Shown here in pieces: positions 48,753-60,205 of a DNA stretch of 64,000 nucleotides. A program made the translations under genes and the position numbers. The notes beneath the pieces are model-generated. The model ran no database searches, had not been told where the DNA came from, and saw nothing but the letters and a program-made list of their open reading frames with translations. This DNA is from Marchantia polymorpha subsp. ruderalis (taxonomy: Eukaryota; Streptophyta; Marchantiopsida; Marchantiales; Marchantiaceae): assembly GCA_037833965.1 (NCBI GenBank), contig AP031351.1:1500501-1564500 (forward strand), read 5' to 3'. Numbering within the stretch: the stretch's first letter is position 1; each line of letters starts with the position of its first letter.

Positions 48753-50827
48753 TCAATTGCCAAAAGAGCTATTTTTCCCTTGAACTGCGCCGATAAGTTG
48801 AGACATCAAAGATGGCATGTTCCAATAATCTAATCGAGATCCATTCTTCTCTATCTTGTTCCCTATGTCTGCAATTGCATCAACTAAATTTTCCAAGATA
48901 AAGAACATACTCTCTTGATCTTGTTTCACAATCTTTTTATCCTTCGGTCGAGGTTTCAAAGGTGGTCCTACGACACCACTTGTTACTTTCGAACTGGAGT
49001 ACTCCACATTTTTTGGATTGTCAGTCCTCTCGGAAGACTTGTCCAGAAACGAATCGTCTACAATTGGACACGGATTGTCACTACCGGATGCATTTGCATG
49101 AATAGCCTTCTTCACACGGATAAAATTTTCAGAATGCAGGTTGCGCTCATCATAGAACTTACATGTTATTCTCCAATCATTACCGCTTACAATATTGTGC
49201 AACTTGTCTTTCTTGTACTTGCTGAACTCAGCTAAATACTTCTTCTTATAAACTTCTTCAGTCTTGGTGAAATTACGACAACTGACCATTTTTTTTTTGG
49301 TGCAGTTTGATCCAAGTATTCACTTCTGACCATCAGACCAAATAAAATAGTCCGACCATCCGACCAACTTAGTTCAATAAACCAAGATCTTGTAAACAAA
49401 TCACAAAAGCTACAGATTCTCTTTGTGAAAACTAAATATAGTTAATCATATTGGAATAATTTGAGAAATTTTTTTGAAAACTACGTATAATGAAGAATTT
49501 GTAGATAAACTATAACTCGCTCTAGAAAGACAAACCATCAAAATTTGTTTGTCTTCAACTTCATCACATCACATATATTGTTAAACTCTATTGTTGCATA
49601 AAGTAAAGATAAAAGTTTAAAGTTCTATGTCGCCAATCAGCACTCACATACTCGTCCACAACATCGATACCTAAGTTTTTCCTCATCCAGATTTACGAAG
49701 TCACTTGGTAACTACGGGAGGTTAAACTTTCCGGAAATCTGATATGCAATAAACCTTTTGAATGAATTTCACTAGAACTCATGTCTATATATATATCTGC
49801 TATATAGACATGTTATGTTCATATCTGCTATGCTTCTATGCAAGTATCGTTACGAGGAATAACACAGATTATGAGCTCAATTTTGTGGAGTAAAAAAAAT
49901 GGACTACAAAATTTCAAAAGTCGATTCATGTATGATGTGTATTACTTCATTATCCATTTGTAGAGCTCTAAGCAAAAGTCTATGGGAGAAAACTCATCCG
50001 ATTATGTGACTAAATGACTGAAATAATAACCGCTAAATTTTTGAAATAAATATGGCTGTTGCTAGTTGCATTAACTTTCTTATATGAGAAGTTCACAAAT
50101 CGAGAGAATGGTGAAAGCTATACAAATGCACTGTATATCATTATCTAATCAAACACTAAGAATCTAGATCAGAGGTAGAACACCTCTACATAAGACCTAA
50201 TTCAATTATACCAAGCCCATCAAACTACATAAATTTCTAAATTGTTTAAGAAATAACTTATCATTTGCATTTGCAAGACTGCAGAGTGGGCATTATCTTG
50301 AGAAAGGAATGTCTGAAATTACCTTGCTTGCTAAAGGCTGCTTCAAACTTTGACTTCATCTCTTGTTTCAGTGAAATCAAACATCTCGTCTGTTCGTCAA
50401 ACCATGGAACCTTGCTGTTAAGATTGTCATCGTCATCCTTGTCCAAAACCACCACCTACTTCGCATTCTTCTTACTGCCTCTCATCGTTTTGGGAGGATT
50501 TTGCTTCTTTACTCTTTGTGAATCTTCAGTACTTTTGTATCGCTTCTCCAAAGTCTCAGCCAGTGCTTGCTCCTCCAATTGATTGTCTTCCTCTGAAACA
50601 TATTCACTGTTCTGAACTTCCATGTCACGTTCGGTTGATTTTTGTACATTCTCGTAGTGTGGCTCATGAAATGAAGATTCTGTGGGGAAAGTAAGATTTG
50701 ATGTAACTCTTGGTTCCAAAGCAAGACTACACCTAACTGATGGCAATGGCTGACTCCACAAGAGATTGAACGCTGCATTCTCACTCCTTGCCACTTGACA
50801 AGGTTGCTGTGAAGAGTGCTCATACAA
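48753..50827 (-). CDS. Harbinger-associated Myb/SANT (trihelix-like) protein, at least two exons, possibly decayed
   Basis: PIF/Harbinger elements carry a second gene whose Myb/SANT-like protein binds the element ends and helps transposase enter the nucleus. The upstream frames (50456-50827 and 50261-50455, separated by one TAG) encode an acidic, Ser-rich N-terminus, KKQNPPKTMRGSKKNAK and the first helix WFDEQTRCLISLKQEMKSKF. A donor near 50308 (after AAFSKQ) allows a long intron to the exon at 48753-49289, which supplies TKTEEVYKKKYLAEFSKYKK and VSGNDWRITCKFYDERN, the rest of the DNA-binding fold, then a Ser/Lys-rich tail. The TAG at 50456 suggests decay unless spliced out. Its minus orientation towards the transposase suits a convergent element. 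Confidence 0.65.
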
Positions 50828-51640
50828 TAAGCTTCAAAATTGGACTTCAGAGTCTACATTTTTGGGCTGGAAATCAAGCAATATGTCTATTTCAGCCAGA
50901 CTGCTTGATCTATCCATCCGATCATTTTGAGGCATTGATCTCCAAGACAAAAAATTATCCATGATGTCTTCCTCAAAACAATAATCTGAGTGCTCAATGC
51001 TCAACGACTCCTTTTCGATAGTACTTTATCTTCTACTCACAGAAGTACTTCTTCATTTTTCAACACTGTTGAAACATTTATGACAAATTTTTTCCACCTA
51101 CATCAATTCTTTCAACAAAAAATTTCCCTTCTTCTACCTACGCCAAGAGTACTCCCGCCCATATGCTTGAGCAAAATAGCATACCATATTACAATACTCT
51201 CATCCACGTCGCAGAAAAAAACAACAAAAATTTAATGACAGTGTCATGATCATGGGTCCTAAATTGCTAAAATATCTCGAGAGGTGCTCTTGAAATATGG
51301 GTCTTGGATTGCATTTATTACACTCCACGTAGATGCCGACTCAGCGCTAAGTCATCGAGCATTTAAAACAAGACTTCCTTTTAGCACTTAGTCCTCCGAT
51401 GTTTTGTAAAGCGAGAGAGTACCAATTCTGAAGATCATATAGTTCTCTTTCCTGCAGACGCGTGATTTCAAGAACAGTTGTTGATTCCCGCTTTTGTAAA
51501 GACCCCCCTCAGTAAAATCATTCAACTTGGTCGTTTTGAAGATGGCTCAATCTTACCCATCCATTACCCACCCATGCGTACTAGCTCACATACATTTACC
51601 CATGAGCATGGGTGAATATTGGGTACCCATTGCAGGAATC

Positions 51641-52590
51641 TGATAGACAATCAACATGGCGGTATACTCATCAAGCGAGATCTCTTGGTGAACTTTTTTG
51701 AGCAATCCACTAAAAGTGAGGTGCTTGAATAAAAGTGGTAGCGTAAAAGTATATTGATTTGAAATTTTTGGCATGCACGATATATGTGCATGTGTACTCA
51801 ACAAAACGGGACAAGTTAGATGCAAAGGCCCAAAAAAGTATTTTAGTTGGCTATGAATCTAATTATTTTGGTTATAAATTTTGAAATGAAAAAATTCAAA
51901 AAATAATTAGGTCCAAAGATGCTACCTTCAACAAAATTGAGTCATATAAAAAGATGTACATATCCAATGAAGAGAGAGAAGAAGGTATAATCACAAAAAT
52001 ACTGATATTTTTTAATCCGATGAATCATGAAGTCACGAGCCATGTGACTTGTATGAAGTCTTTGCTAGATTAATAAGATAACGAAATGCTAGAAATTTGA
52101 GTTAGTACTTTCATGTCGTTCATCAAACACCCATTATAAGAAAGTTGTTTGATAGTGGTTGGGAGTGCAGAAATCGCACGTACAAGGTGTTATATTGATA
52201 TCATGTGCTTGTTCAATGCAAACAATGTCAAATTTGTTGAGATGCATATGATGATAGTTGATATCACGTGGTAGGGAGATGAGATGGGTAATTTATAATC
52301 TGTGCTGTATAGTAATTTAAACATTAATTGAGAGGGAGATAATTGATGAAGTGAAGACCTCTCCAGTGTGTATAAAAGGGTGAATCTTCTTGAAGTAAGA
52401 TAAACAAGACACAAATACAAACGGCCCATTGCACTCCAACTATCAAAATAAGTTCATCCATCTCCAATGATGGATAAATTTCAACTCATAATACTAGCCA
52501 CCGACCCATTCCTCGTTGCCTAGCATGTAACAAAGTGCAAATGCGCTTCACCCTCAATCGAGTGCAAAACGAATCTACGATGTCATTGGA
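51641..52590. other. Spacer, nothing recognised
   Basis: Moderately AT-rich DNA between the Harbinger end and the GC-rich region of the next gene. Short open frames only; no repeat or RNA gene seen. Confidence 0.5.
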
Positions 52591-54995
52591 TTGTGGCTGA
52601 ATGTGACAGGAGGATACAGGCACAGGTACAGGTACAGCGACCGCTCCAGGCTGAGTCGAAGCGAAAACCAAATCCCATACAGACAGTACCGGACGCGACG
52701 TACGAAAAAAGGGATGCCAACAAGGCGCTGACGGCGCTGTGGCAGGGGACAGGCAGAATTCATCGAAAGAGAGAGAGAGGGCCTGTACTGCTACGGTACT
52801 GCTGCTCCCACCGAGGTCCGATGTCAGAGGGCCCCAGAACAGAACAGAAGGTGGAATCTTCAGAGAATCATTCCAGAGGCGCGGCTGGCCGGCCAGTCAG
52901 GATTGCTTCACTCACGGGAGACGGGGTCGGGTCGGGTCGGCGAGCGGGACAGGGACAGGGATTGGCTGCGAGGTGATCCGATCTGGGGCCGAGCCCGCTC
53001 TCGTTCGTGAAAGGTCGTGGAAAACGCGAGCCGGGAGAAGACGACAAGGAGCCAAGAAGGGAGTTGGACAGGACAGGACAGCACGCTCCCGGCCCGTTGG
53101 CGCTGGCAGGCGGAGGAGGCAGGCAGACGAGGATTAAGGAAGGAAAGAAGGGAGAGAGGGAGGGAGGGGATGCACGAGAGCTACTTTCGAAGGGCCCGAC
53201 GCTTTTCCGCCCCAGCCCATCGCTTGGCGAGCTCTGCTGTCCGAAATTCGTCGACGAAAGACGCGTGCCGCTGCGATCGCCCACGGTAATGTACGCGAGC
53301 TCTCGTTTGTCGGTCTTTGTATTTCTGCGCATGTTTCGTCGGGTCTGGTCGGGAGGGCGGGTTAATTGTGTCATCGAGTGCGGTCGAAGGAATCGAGATG
53401 AATTCTGTCTTCCGTGATCGGTGGTTTGGTCGTCTTACCTTTCCGAGGAAAAGCGGGTTTGATTTTGCCACTGGCATTGTCGGCGCAGGCCGTTTTGTAG
53501 AAGAGCAATGTTGGCCTCAGGTACCTCAAGTCGCTTTTGTTTTCTCCTCGGTTCCGCCGATTCGTTTTACTCGGAGATCTACGCTCGTTTCTTTCTTGTT
53601 ACCGAATTCGCAGTATGTGAATGAAGCTTGAGTTCATCTCTCCGGAGCAACGAGCAGGTTGTTCTCATTAGAATCTGGATGAGATCTGCATCCTGAGTGT
53701 CTGCGGATGCGTCAGGCTCCTTTCGATCAGAATTAAAATTTTCATCCATCAGGATATTTATATTACTTCTGATTTGAGAGCTCCCTGCGGTTTTCAGTAT
53801 AAAAAGTCGAGGACTGACATCATGGAATATTGTTGACATATTCATGAAGTTTTAGCTGACCCATCTCGTCCGCATTGCCATACTTAATTATTTGATTCTA
53901 ATCGCTGAATATTTTCACGTATTCAGATCTCTGACTACAAAGAAAGCTCGCGATTGTGCAACTTTTGACTGCGTGAACTGACTTTGCCCTTGAAAACACT
54001 TCTTTCCGCTGCAATGGACAGGGAAGGTGCTTAGACTCATTCATCAACTTTGACTCACTTCAGTTTAATATCAGTCCACGATAACTGGGAAACGAACTTC
54101 GTTTAGATAGAGCGGAACGGGCATCTAGAAGCGTTAAGCGTCAGTCTCTAGTCATATGTGAATTTTTAGAATTTAGATTTTTAGAGCAGTCAGTCACTGG
54201 GTGCCATGTAAAGTTCACAACAGTTCGGATCATATTAGCACTTGTTCTTTTCTTCTTCATAGTTCATATGCCAACGTCTTTGAGGTCCTTGTGCGATCGA
54301 TCTATCAGTTCGCATGTCGATGGCCATCAATTGTCGTCTTCTTGTCCACGTATAACGGCTGCGACATTGGAATTAGATAGGCTTATTTCTGGATAAAGCC
54401 TTAACTTCTGTGCCACCTGGTATATAGTACTCAACACTGCTTCAGCAGTATGGGCGGTTCCAGGAATCCAGCTTAGTTGCCGTTGAAAGTAACACCAGAC
54501 CTACTGCACACTGACGTAGAATGGCAATTGAGGAGCTAAAAGCCTGTTTCTTGACGAATTTTTTTGTTTCGTTTTCATGTTGTTGCTCAAAAGACAGCTG
54601 TGCCTCGTGGGCTTATTTTGTTCAGTAAGTGGATCGTCATTGGGGTTTTCATGCTCCCCGCAGATCTTGCTGGAAAGCTGTCTCCGTTCCTTGGCTGGTC
54701 GTTAGGGACAAAAAAAAAAACTAAAAGTATGGTGGAGAATTCCCCGGTTCGGTGGCTAAATTGTAAATTGCTAAATTTTCTGGTGCTAAATTGTACGCAA
54801 CGTCTCATTTTCGGCATGAGAGTTTTCTATCCAGCTCATAATCTGACCATATCGTGTTCACAGATCCTGCTTTCAATCTGATTTGTACGAACGTGTGAAT
54901 TTACTCACACTTTTGAAGATAAATTTGTCCAGTTCATTTAAATATTCATTTCCCCGTATGCAGGCACAATCTTGCTTCAGTTGCTGGCCTGAACA
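52591..54995 (+). promoter_or_regulatory. GC-rich promoter/5' UTR exon and 5' UTR intron of the choline transporter-like gene (inferred)
   Basis: From about 52.6 to 53.3 kb the DNA is unusually GC- and purine-rich with long open frames on both strands (for example 53007-53417), low-complexity Gly/Arg/Glu content and no conserved domain. A good donor (CACG/GTAATG, exon end 53285) and a good acceptor (TATGCAG, exon start 54964) would form a 1.7-kb intron ending 32 bases before the ATG at 54996. Long 5' UTR introns are common in plant housekeeping genes. This is inference from sequence composition and splice sites; no transcript supports it here. Confidence 0.45.
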
Positions 54996-57277
54996 ATGGG
55001 GGCTGAGCTAACACCCTCCGGGAGTGAGGACAAAGTATCGGAACAACAGAGGCCCCTTTTGGAGAAGTCTGGATATCAAGGAGATACGAGCTCCGACACG
55101 ATCGTAAATGTAGGGAACTATAAGGGGTCTCGAGTCTTCGGTTACAATTATAATAACCGACCCTGCAGGGACATCCCTTTCACTGTGGTCTTTCTGATAT
55201 TTGTGGTCGCAAGTTTAGCTGTTGGTATCGTCGCGGCTGTCTACTCCAACCCAGATTATCAGTGGATTGAGAACACAAAATACCGTCGTGGATGTGCACT
55301 CCCGAATGTTACAGATACGGCGTCCTTTAGCTCTGCGAGTGAAGATCTATCAGCCCGTCATGACTCCCAGGTCCTTTGGAGATTAATTCATCCCTTACAT
55401 CAAACAGCTTTAAGAGGAGAAGATCCGCTGGTAAAGCCTGCATTCTACGTCTTTGTAACAACCCTCGTGCTAGGCTTACCAGTGGCCTATTTCATCTTGT
55501 GGCTTCTGAGGACATATACGGAGGAGCTCGTGTACATTACGCTTCCGTTTATCGCGTTGATACCTCTGGGCATCAGTGTTGCAACCTTTGTTCTCTGCTT
55601 GCGCAATGAACAGTGCAAAGAACAGTTTAGTCTAACTTTTCAACTTCTCTGCTTGGCCGTCATCATTTTAATGTGTGCTGTATTTGTATGGACGATCTAT
55701 GCCAGCTGGGACCGAGTTGATCTCACTATCCGCATTGTGAGGACAGCTGCAGTAGCGCTGCACAAAAATCTGGGACTTGTACTTGTGTTGCCCGGTCTCG
55801 GTGTCGCACTCCTCTTCTACCTTGTTCCAGCAGTCATCTTCATGTTCTATGCCTACAAAAATGGGAAGATTGTTCCAAATCCTGAGCTTGAGCGACACCC
55901 GAACTGTGGACCAACAAGTGTAGACTGTTGTATTTGGAAGCAAGACTCGTGGGTACCTGTATATTTGACGTTGACAACATTTGCAGTTTTGTGGTCGATC
56001 ATGGTCATCAGTGAGGCTCAGGTTTTTACCATCAGTGGAACTGTGGCTCAATGGTATTTTGCCGATCCAACAGCATCGTTAGTCGGGGCGAAAAGAAGGT
56101 CTCTCAGGTACTAACAGTTTTTGCCATCTCGATGATTTGAATATCTGTTGAAGAACCGAAAGTGTATCAAAGTATGGATCGAGGACTTACTTGGTTGCCT
56201 GTGGCCAGGATTGCGTTTGGTCCATCATTTGGGACCGTGTGTTTTTCAGGGCTTATCGTTGCCTTAGTGCGGATGATACGGAGTATGATAGACAATTCTC
56301 GGTCCCAGAATTCCAGTGAAGGCTGCATGGCTGCTTTTTTCCGTGCATGTAGCCAATGTCTCCTCTCAGCTGTGGAGTATCTTACGAAGTTTACAACAAA
56401 CTACGCAGCTATTACAGGAGCTGGTTTCTGTGCTTCAGCTTTAATGACCTATGACCTTTTGAGGCGAAACTTCCTTTCGACCATCGTGGTGGAGACCATC
56501 GCTGGGCGTTTATTGAGTCAGACGGCTTTCGTCATTTCAGCCATATATGGACTTCTGGTAAGCAGAAAAATGTATACAGATTGAGCTTTTTGGTCTTCTA
56601 CTATTGATCCCTTTTGGTTTCCTTCTACTTTCGTGCATCTCAGGAGCGAGTGTGTTATGGTCGCACTCTTTGTACTTGAACACAATGTTGACAGTATTCT
56701 TGTGCATAATGTAGATGTAGATATTCCACCTCGCAACAGATCAGATATTTCTGTATACTACTAACCTTGTGGGTGATTTCGGGTGAAGATGCTCCCAAAA
56801 CTGCGTTTCTGTTATTTGTTACTGGGATGTTAGAAATTTAAAACAAATATCTCCTGGCTGCTGCCTGTGGGTGCTACTTTTTATAGAGCTGTGAGCTTCT
56901 TTGAGCGAAAATTTTATCAGTGTCTACTTTTGATTTGGCTGAACTGCAGTTTTTGTGTAAAATCTCTTTACGACTTGTGAAATACAATGTTCATGTCCGT
57001 AACTACGTTGTTTCGTGGTATTCAGGTGTATGGAGTGCTGAGCATTTTCGTCGACGGAGGAAAGGCCATGTGGGCCGTTTCTTTATTTGCGTTTATTCTT
57101 TTGTTTCTGGTTCTGTTTTTCTTCATGCAGGTCCTTAACAACATCGTGGACACAGTGTACATTTGTTACGCGATGGATAAGGATCATAATTTGGTTTCAA
57201 AGACCGAGGTGCATGATGTTTTGGTCTTGCTTCCTCCCGCAAAAGGAGTTCCAGCTACACTTGGTGTACCCAGCTAG
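54996..57277 (+). CDS. Choline transporter-like protein (SLC44/CTL family, CHER1-like), three exons
   Basis: CTL proteins are multipass membrane proteins linked to choline and lipid transport; the Arabidopsis member CHER1 acts at the trans-Golgi and plasma membrane and affects sieve pores and plasmodesmata. Exons 54996-56107, 56209-56557 and 57026-57277 join in phase for 570 residues. The ATG at 54996 gives a hydrophilic N-terminus ending in RDIPFT, before TM1 (VVFLIFVVASLAVGIVAAVY). An extracellular loop carries NVT, a glycosylation sequon. About nine further hydrophobic segments follow. Diagnostic family sequences are SLRIAFGPSFGTVCFSGLI at the exon 1/2 join, YLTKFTTNYAAITGAGFCAS, and VDTVYICYAMDKD near the C-terminus. 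All expected blocks are present and intact, so I expect a functional gene. Confidence 0.93.
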
Positions 57278-57894
57278 AGAAAACCTGCAAGCAACAGAGA
57301 GCCTTGTATATTGTCCTGTCTCTGTGAAGGGAATCCTTGAGACTGCTCAAAATGTATGGTAAATATAGTAAAACTACGTAGGAAGAATTGTGTAACTGTT
57401 TGTCTGTAGATTAGCGCTAGTGGAATATGATCTTTGCTGTTACGAAGTTCAAATCTATCGTACTCAACGGTACGAGAAGACCATTGTAGCATAATATACG
57501 CTTCGTTGAATGCCCCAAGGGAGGCGGAAGTGGATAGAGATGCTACCCACAGTATCGTCAACGACATCGATCATAGGTGCATTATGCGCTCAAAAATTGT
57601 TATCCATCATCAATGATGCAGCCTGTGCGTTGGACAGAAAGATATTCTTGCAGTCCCTCGTGAATTAGTTTAGCTTATTGCCACATGTCTGTATTTTGAG
57701 TTTTCGTTGAGTGAGCTTCAATTAAAGTAATCAACCAAAGCTGCGAATTACGACGTTGGGACTCGAGTCTGAATAGTCCTCTTCATATGAGAACCTTGTT
57801 GCCGTCTTGGCTTGGATTTTTTAATAACGATTTGAGTTATTATACCGTGATCTCTCATTGTCTCCTACTCTTTGACAAGCTAAAAATCTAAGTA
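57278..57894. other. 3' flank of the choline transporter-like gene
   Basis: Presumed 3' UTR and terminator region; no coding sequence. An AATTAAAG at 57720 could serve as a polyadenylation signal. The Tigger element begins at its right edge. Confidence 0.4.
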
Positions 57895-59853
57895 CAGTGA
57901 AACCTCCGTATAAAGCCCATATAAGGTCTACCTCCGTTTAAGGTACAGTTTTTATTTTTAGAAAGCAAACCCATGTATATACGGAATAAAGAATTCTTTA
58001 TAAGTACACCTCGGTTAGGTATTATAAGTACAGCATGAGACGGTCAGGGAGTATCCACGCACCTCTACATTAGGTATATTTCTGTCATTGGCTTTCTCGT
58101 CTTTGGGATTCGAATCATGGAGTTTGGAGAACCTGAGAAGAAAAATCTGAAGCCTGTCGAATTAAACACCAAACTACCCATCTTGATGAAGGTTAAGGTA
58201 TCCGAGCAATTGCAACAAAGTTCAATTTGTAAAAGTGAATAGTTAAAGTCGCAAAACAAAACAGAGCGCTATTGTTGAAAGGAGAAAGCAACCTTTTGTT
58301 GTTCAAAGCGAGAATTGTGACGCAGAGTGACAACAAAATCATTTTGTGCAGATGGTTTGCAACAGTGAGCACGAGGGTATCCAATCAGTGGCCTTATCCT
58401 TCAAGAGAAAGCCAAACAAATTGCCGATGAACTGGAAATGGAAGCAGGAGATTTCTTTGCATCTGAAGGTTGGCTACAAAAGTGGAAGCAGGGAATAACG
58501 TGAGGTTGTAGAAGATCTGTGGAGAGTCAAGAAACGTGGATCTCGACAGTGCTAAACAATGGAAGTTGACTTTAGCAACACTTTTGGCAGAAAAGTTTTG
58601 AAAGACTTGTTCAACATGTATGAGATTGGACTTTTTTTTCGTGCTTTGCCGGATTTAACATTGACCCATGTTGCTCAATCAATCAAGGAAGTTAAACAAG
58701 GAAAGTATAGAGTAACAATGATTTGACTTGTTCTGTAATGGGTGAAAAATTTACTTTGCTCAAAAATTTCCGCAGTAAATTTATTCCTTTTCCACATAAG
58801 AAAGCAAAATAGGGAAAATCAAGAAGTTCCTCGTTGCTTTCTTGATGTGGAAAAGGAAAAACTGGAGATGAATTATGCAAAAAGTGCAAAAGCATCGATG
58901 AAAAGTCCAATCTTTAATGCTTATCTGAATTACCTCGACGAGTACTTCAAAAAGAAAGATCGCAAAATTCTTCTCTTTTTGGATAATGCGTCAGTTTACA
59001 TTCCAGATGAAGGTACCAATCTGTCAAATGTTGAACTTCGATATTTTTCCCCTAATCTAACTTCCGTTCCGTTCCGCTGCAGAGCCACTAGATTCTGGAA
59101 TCATCCGAAGCCTGGAAGCTTTGTAGCAGAAATTTGAAGTTCTTCCGCTTTTAGATTCAATTGAGTACTAGGTTCATGCTTCGGACCTAGCAAAAAAACT
59201 GAAAGTTTTATACATAATCAGGTTCTTGAGCAAATTTGACACAGTCCGAAAATGTTTTAAAAAATGTAGTTTCAACATCCCAATTGCTCAAGACAACGTA
59301 ATGGTCAAAATATCTATGCAAGAAGATGATCTTGAATCTGTTGCAGAGATAATAGAGGTTCCAAGATCCAACCTTGTCATCAAACAAGAACTACAAGAGT
59401 TGGAGATCTTTCTAGGGATAGAACTCGTTAGTTGAGGAGTTTAAGTATGATGCCTAAGAGGACGTGAAAGAATTTGCAATTAATGATGAAAAAATTGAGT
59501 TTTGTGAAGAATCTATTGCTATCTAAACCGAGCAGACAAAAAATTTGATTACCAATTTAATTGCTTTTGCAAAAGCCAAGAATATACTTAGCAAGGAATT
59601 TGACCAATTGAAATTTAAGGCTAGAGTTTAGACTCTTTATAAGTAATCTATGGCGCAAACATCCATCTAACTTTATTTCAAATGAATCCTGTAATAAAGT
59701 CACATTTTACTTTGCAGCTGATTTTCTATCTTTTAGGATTAGGGTTTTGGTAAAGTATATATACAGTACATATTTCATACTAGGTACATCAACTCTTTAA
59801 GGTACAAAAAAAATTAAAGAAAATATTGTGTACTTTATACGGAGGTTTCACTA
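57895..59853. mobile_element. Tigger/pogo-type (Tc1-mariner superfamily) DNA transposon, complete but inactive, 1959 bases
   Basis: The left end begins CAGTGAAACCTCCGTA at 57895 and the right end, read on the minus strand from 59853, begins TAGTGAAACCTCCGTA. The match extends for at least 20 bases with one difference at the first position. A TA dinucleotide flanks both ends (57893-57894 and 59854-59855), the standard target duplication. Near both ends a second shared word, TTTAAGGTACA (57949 left, 59798 right), occurs in direct orientation. The inside carries a degenerate CENP-B/DDE transposase. Such exact ends make the identification secure, although old mutations show it is dead. Confidence 0.9.
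58340..59140 (+). pseudogene. Tigger/jerky-type transposase relic (CENP-B HTH plus DDE_1)
   Basis: The reading frame shifts several times but the protein order is clear. ISGLILQEKAKQIADELEME and FASEGWLQKWKQ come from the CENP-B-type HTH domain. Then the spacer VDLDSAKQWKLTLATLL and FNMYEIGLFFRALPDLT stand where the family has FNADETGLF, so the first catalytic Asp is Tyr here. NAYLNYLDEYFKKKDRKILL then FLDNAS hold the second catalytic Asp, and ELRYFSPNLTSVPF the conserved strand before the last acidic residue. Stops at about 58503, 58725 and 59137, plus frameshifts, inactivate it. Upstream, 58130-58260 may hold the first HTH in degraded form. The family is also the source of animal jerky, CENP-B and TIGD genes. 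Confidence 0.85.
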
Positions 59854-59855
59854 TA

Positions 59856-60172
59856 TCAAGAGAATAATGTGTCCTGGTCTAAAATTTTACATTTTGAATT
59901 ACAAACTTAAAACTAATGTATGTGATTTACCTTGGCAATACAGTGTCCACTGTAATATATTAAATTATATGCTCAAAAATTGAAATTGTGCTATAAAGAG
60001 TTAGTGCAATTTCTTCTACATAGCAAAATTCATTTTGATTTAAGATTTTTTAGTCCAATAATTTAATTAAGAGAAATTGTATAATATTTTTCCATGATCT
60101 ACAGTCTATAAATGATGTTTTTGTTATAAACTATTCAGATGATTTTCATCTACTTATCCTTAACATTTTTAG

Positions 60173-60205
<33 letters not shown>

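Larger units (their letters stand above)
45121..51640. mobile_element. Degenerate PIF/Harbinger DNA transposon (approximate limits)
   Basis: The two genes typical of PIF/Harbinger elements are here in convergent orientation: a DDE transposase relic (plus, about 46.2-47.2 kb) and a Myb/trihelix accessory gene (minus, about 48.75-50.9 kb). Both ends of the interval are dense in ACCCA/TGGGT words: about 45127-45205 on the left and 51553-51632 on the right. Reverse-complementing the right end gives a diverged match to the left (ACCCAA then an imperfect GTTCGTGGGT-like word). I could not fix exact termini or the three-base target duplication, so the boundaries are provisional. Confidence 0.55.

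Noticed and set aside
52593..53477. Overlapping Gly/Arg-rich frames of 90-168 codons on both strands
   Set aside because: They come from GC and purine-rich DNA that lacks conserved motifs; better explained as promoter and 5' UTR of the downstream transporter gene.
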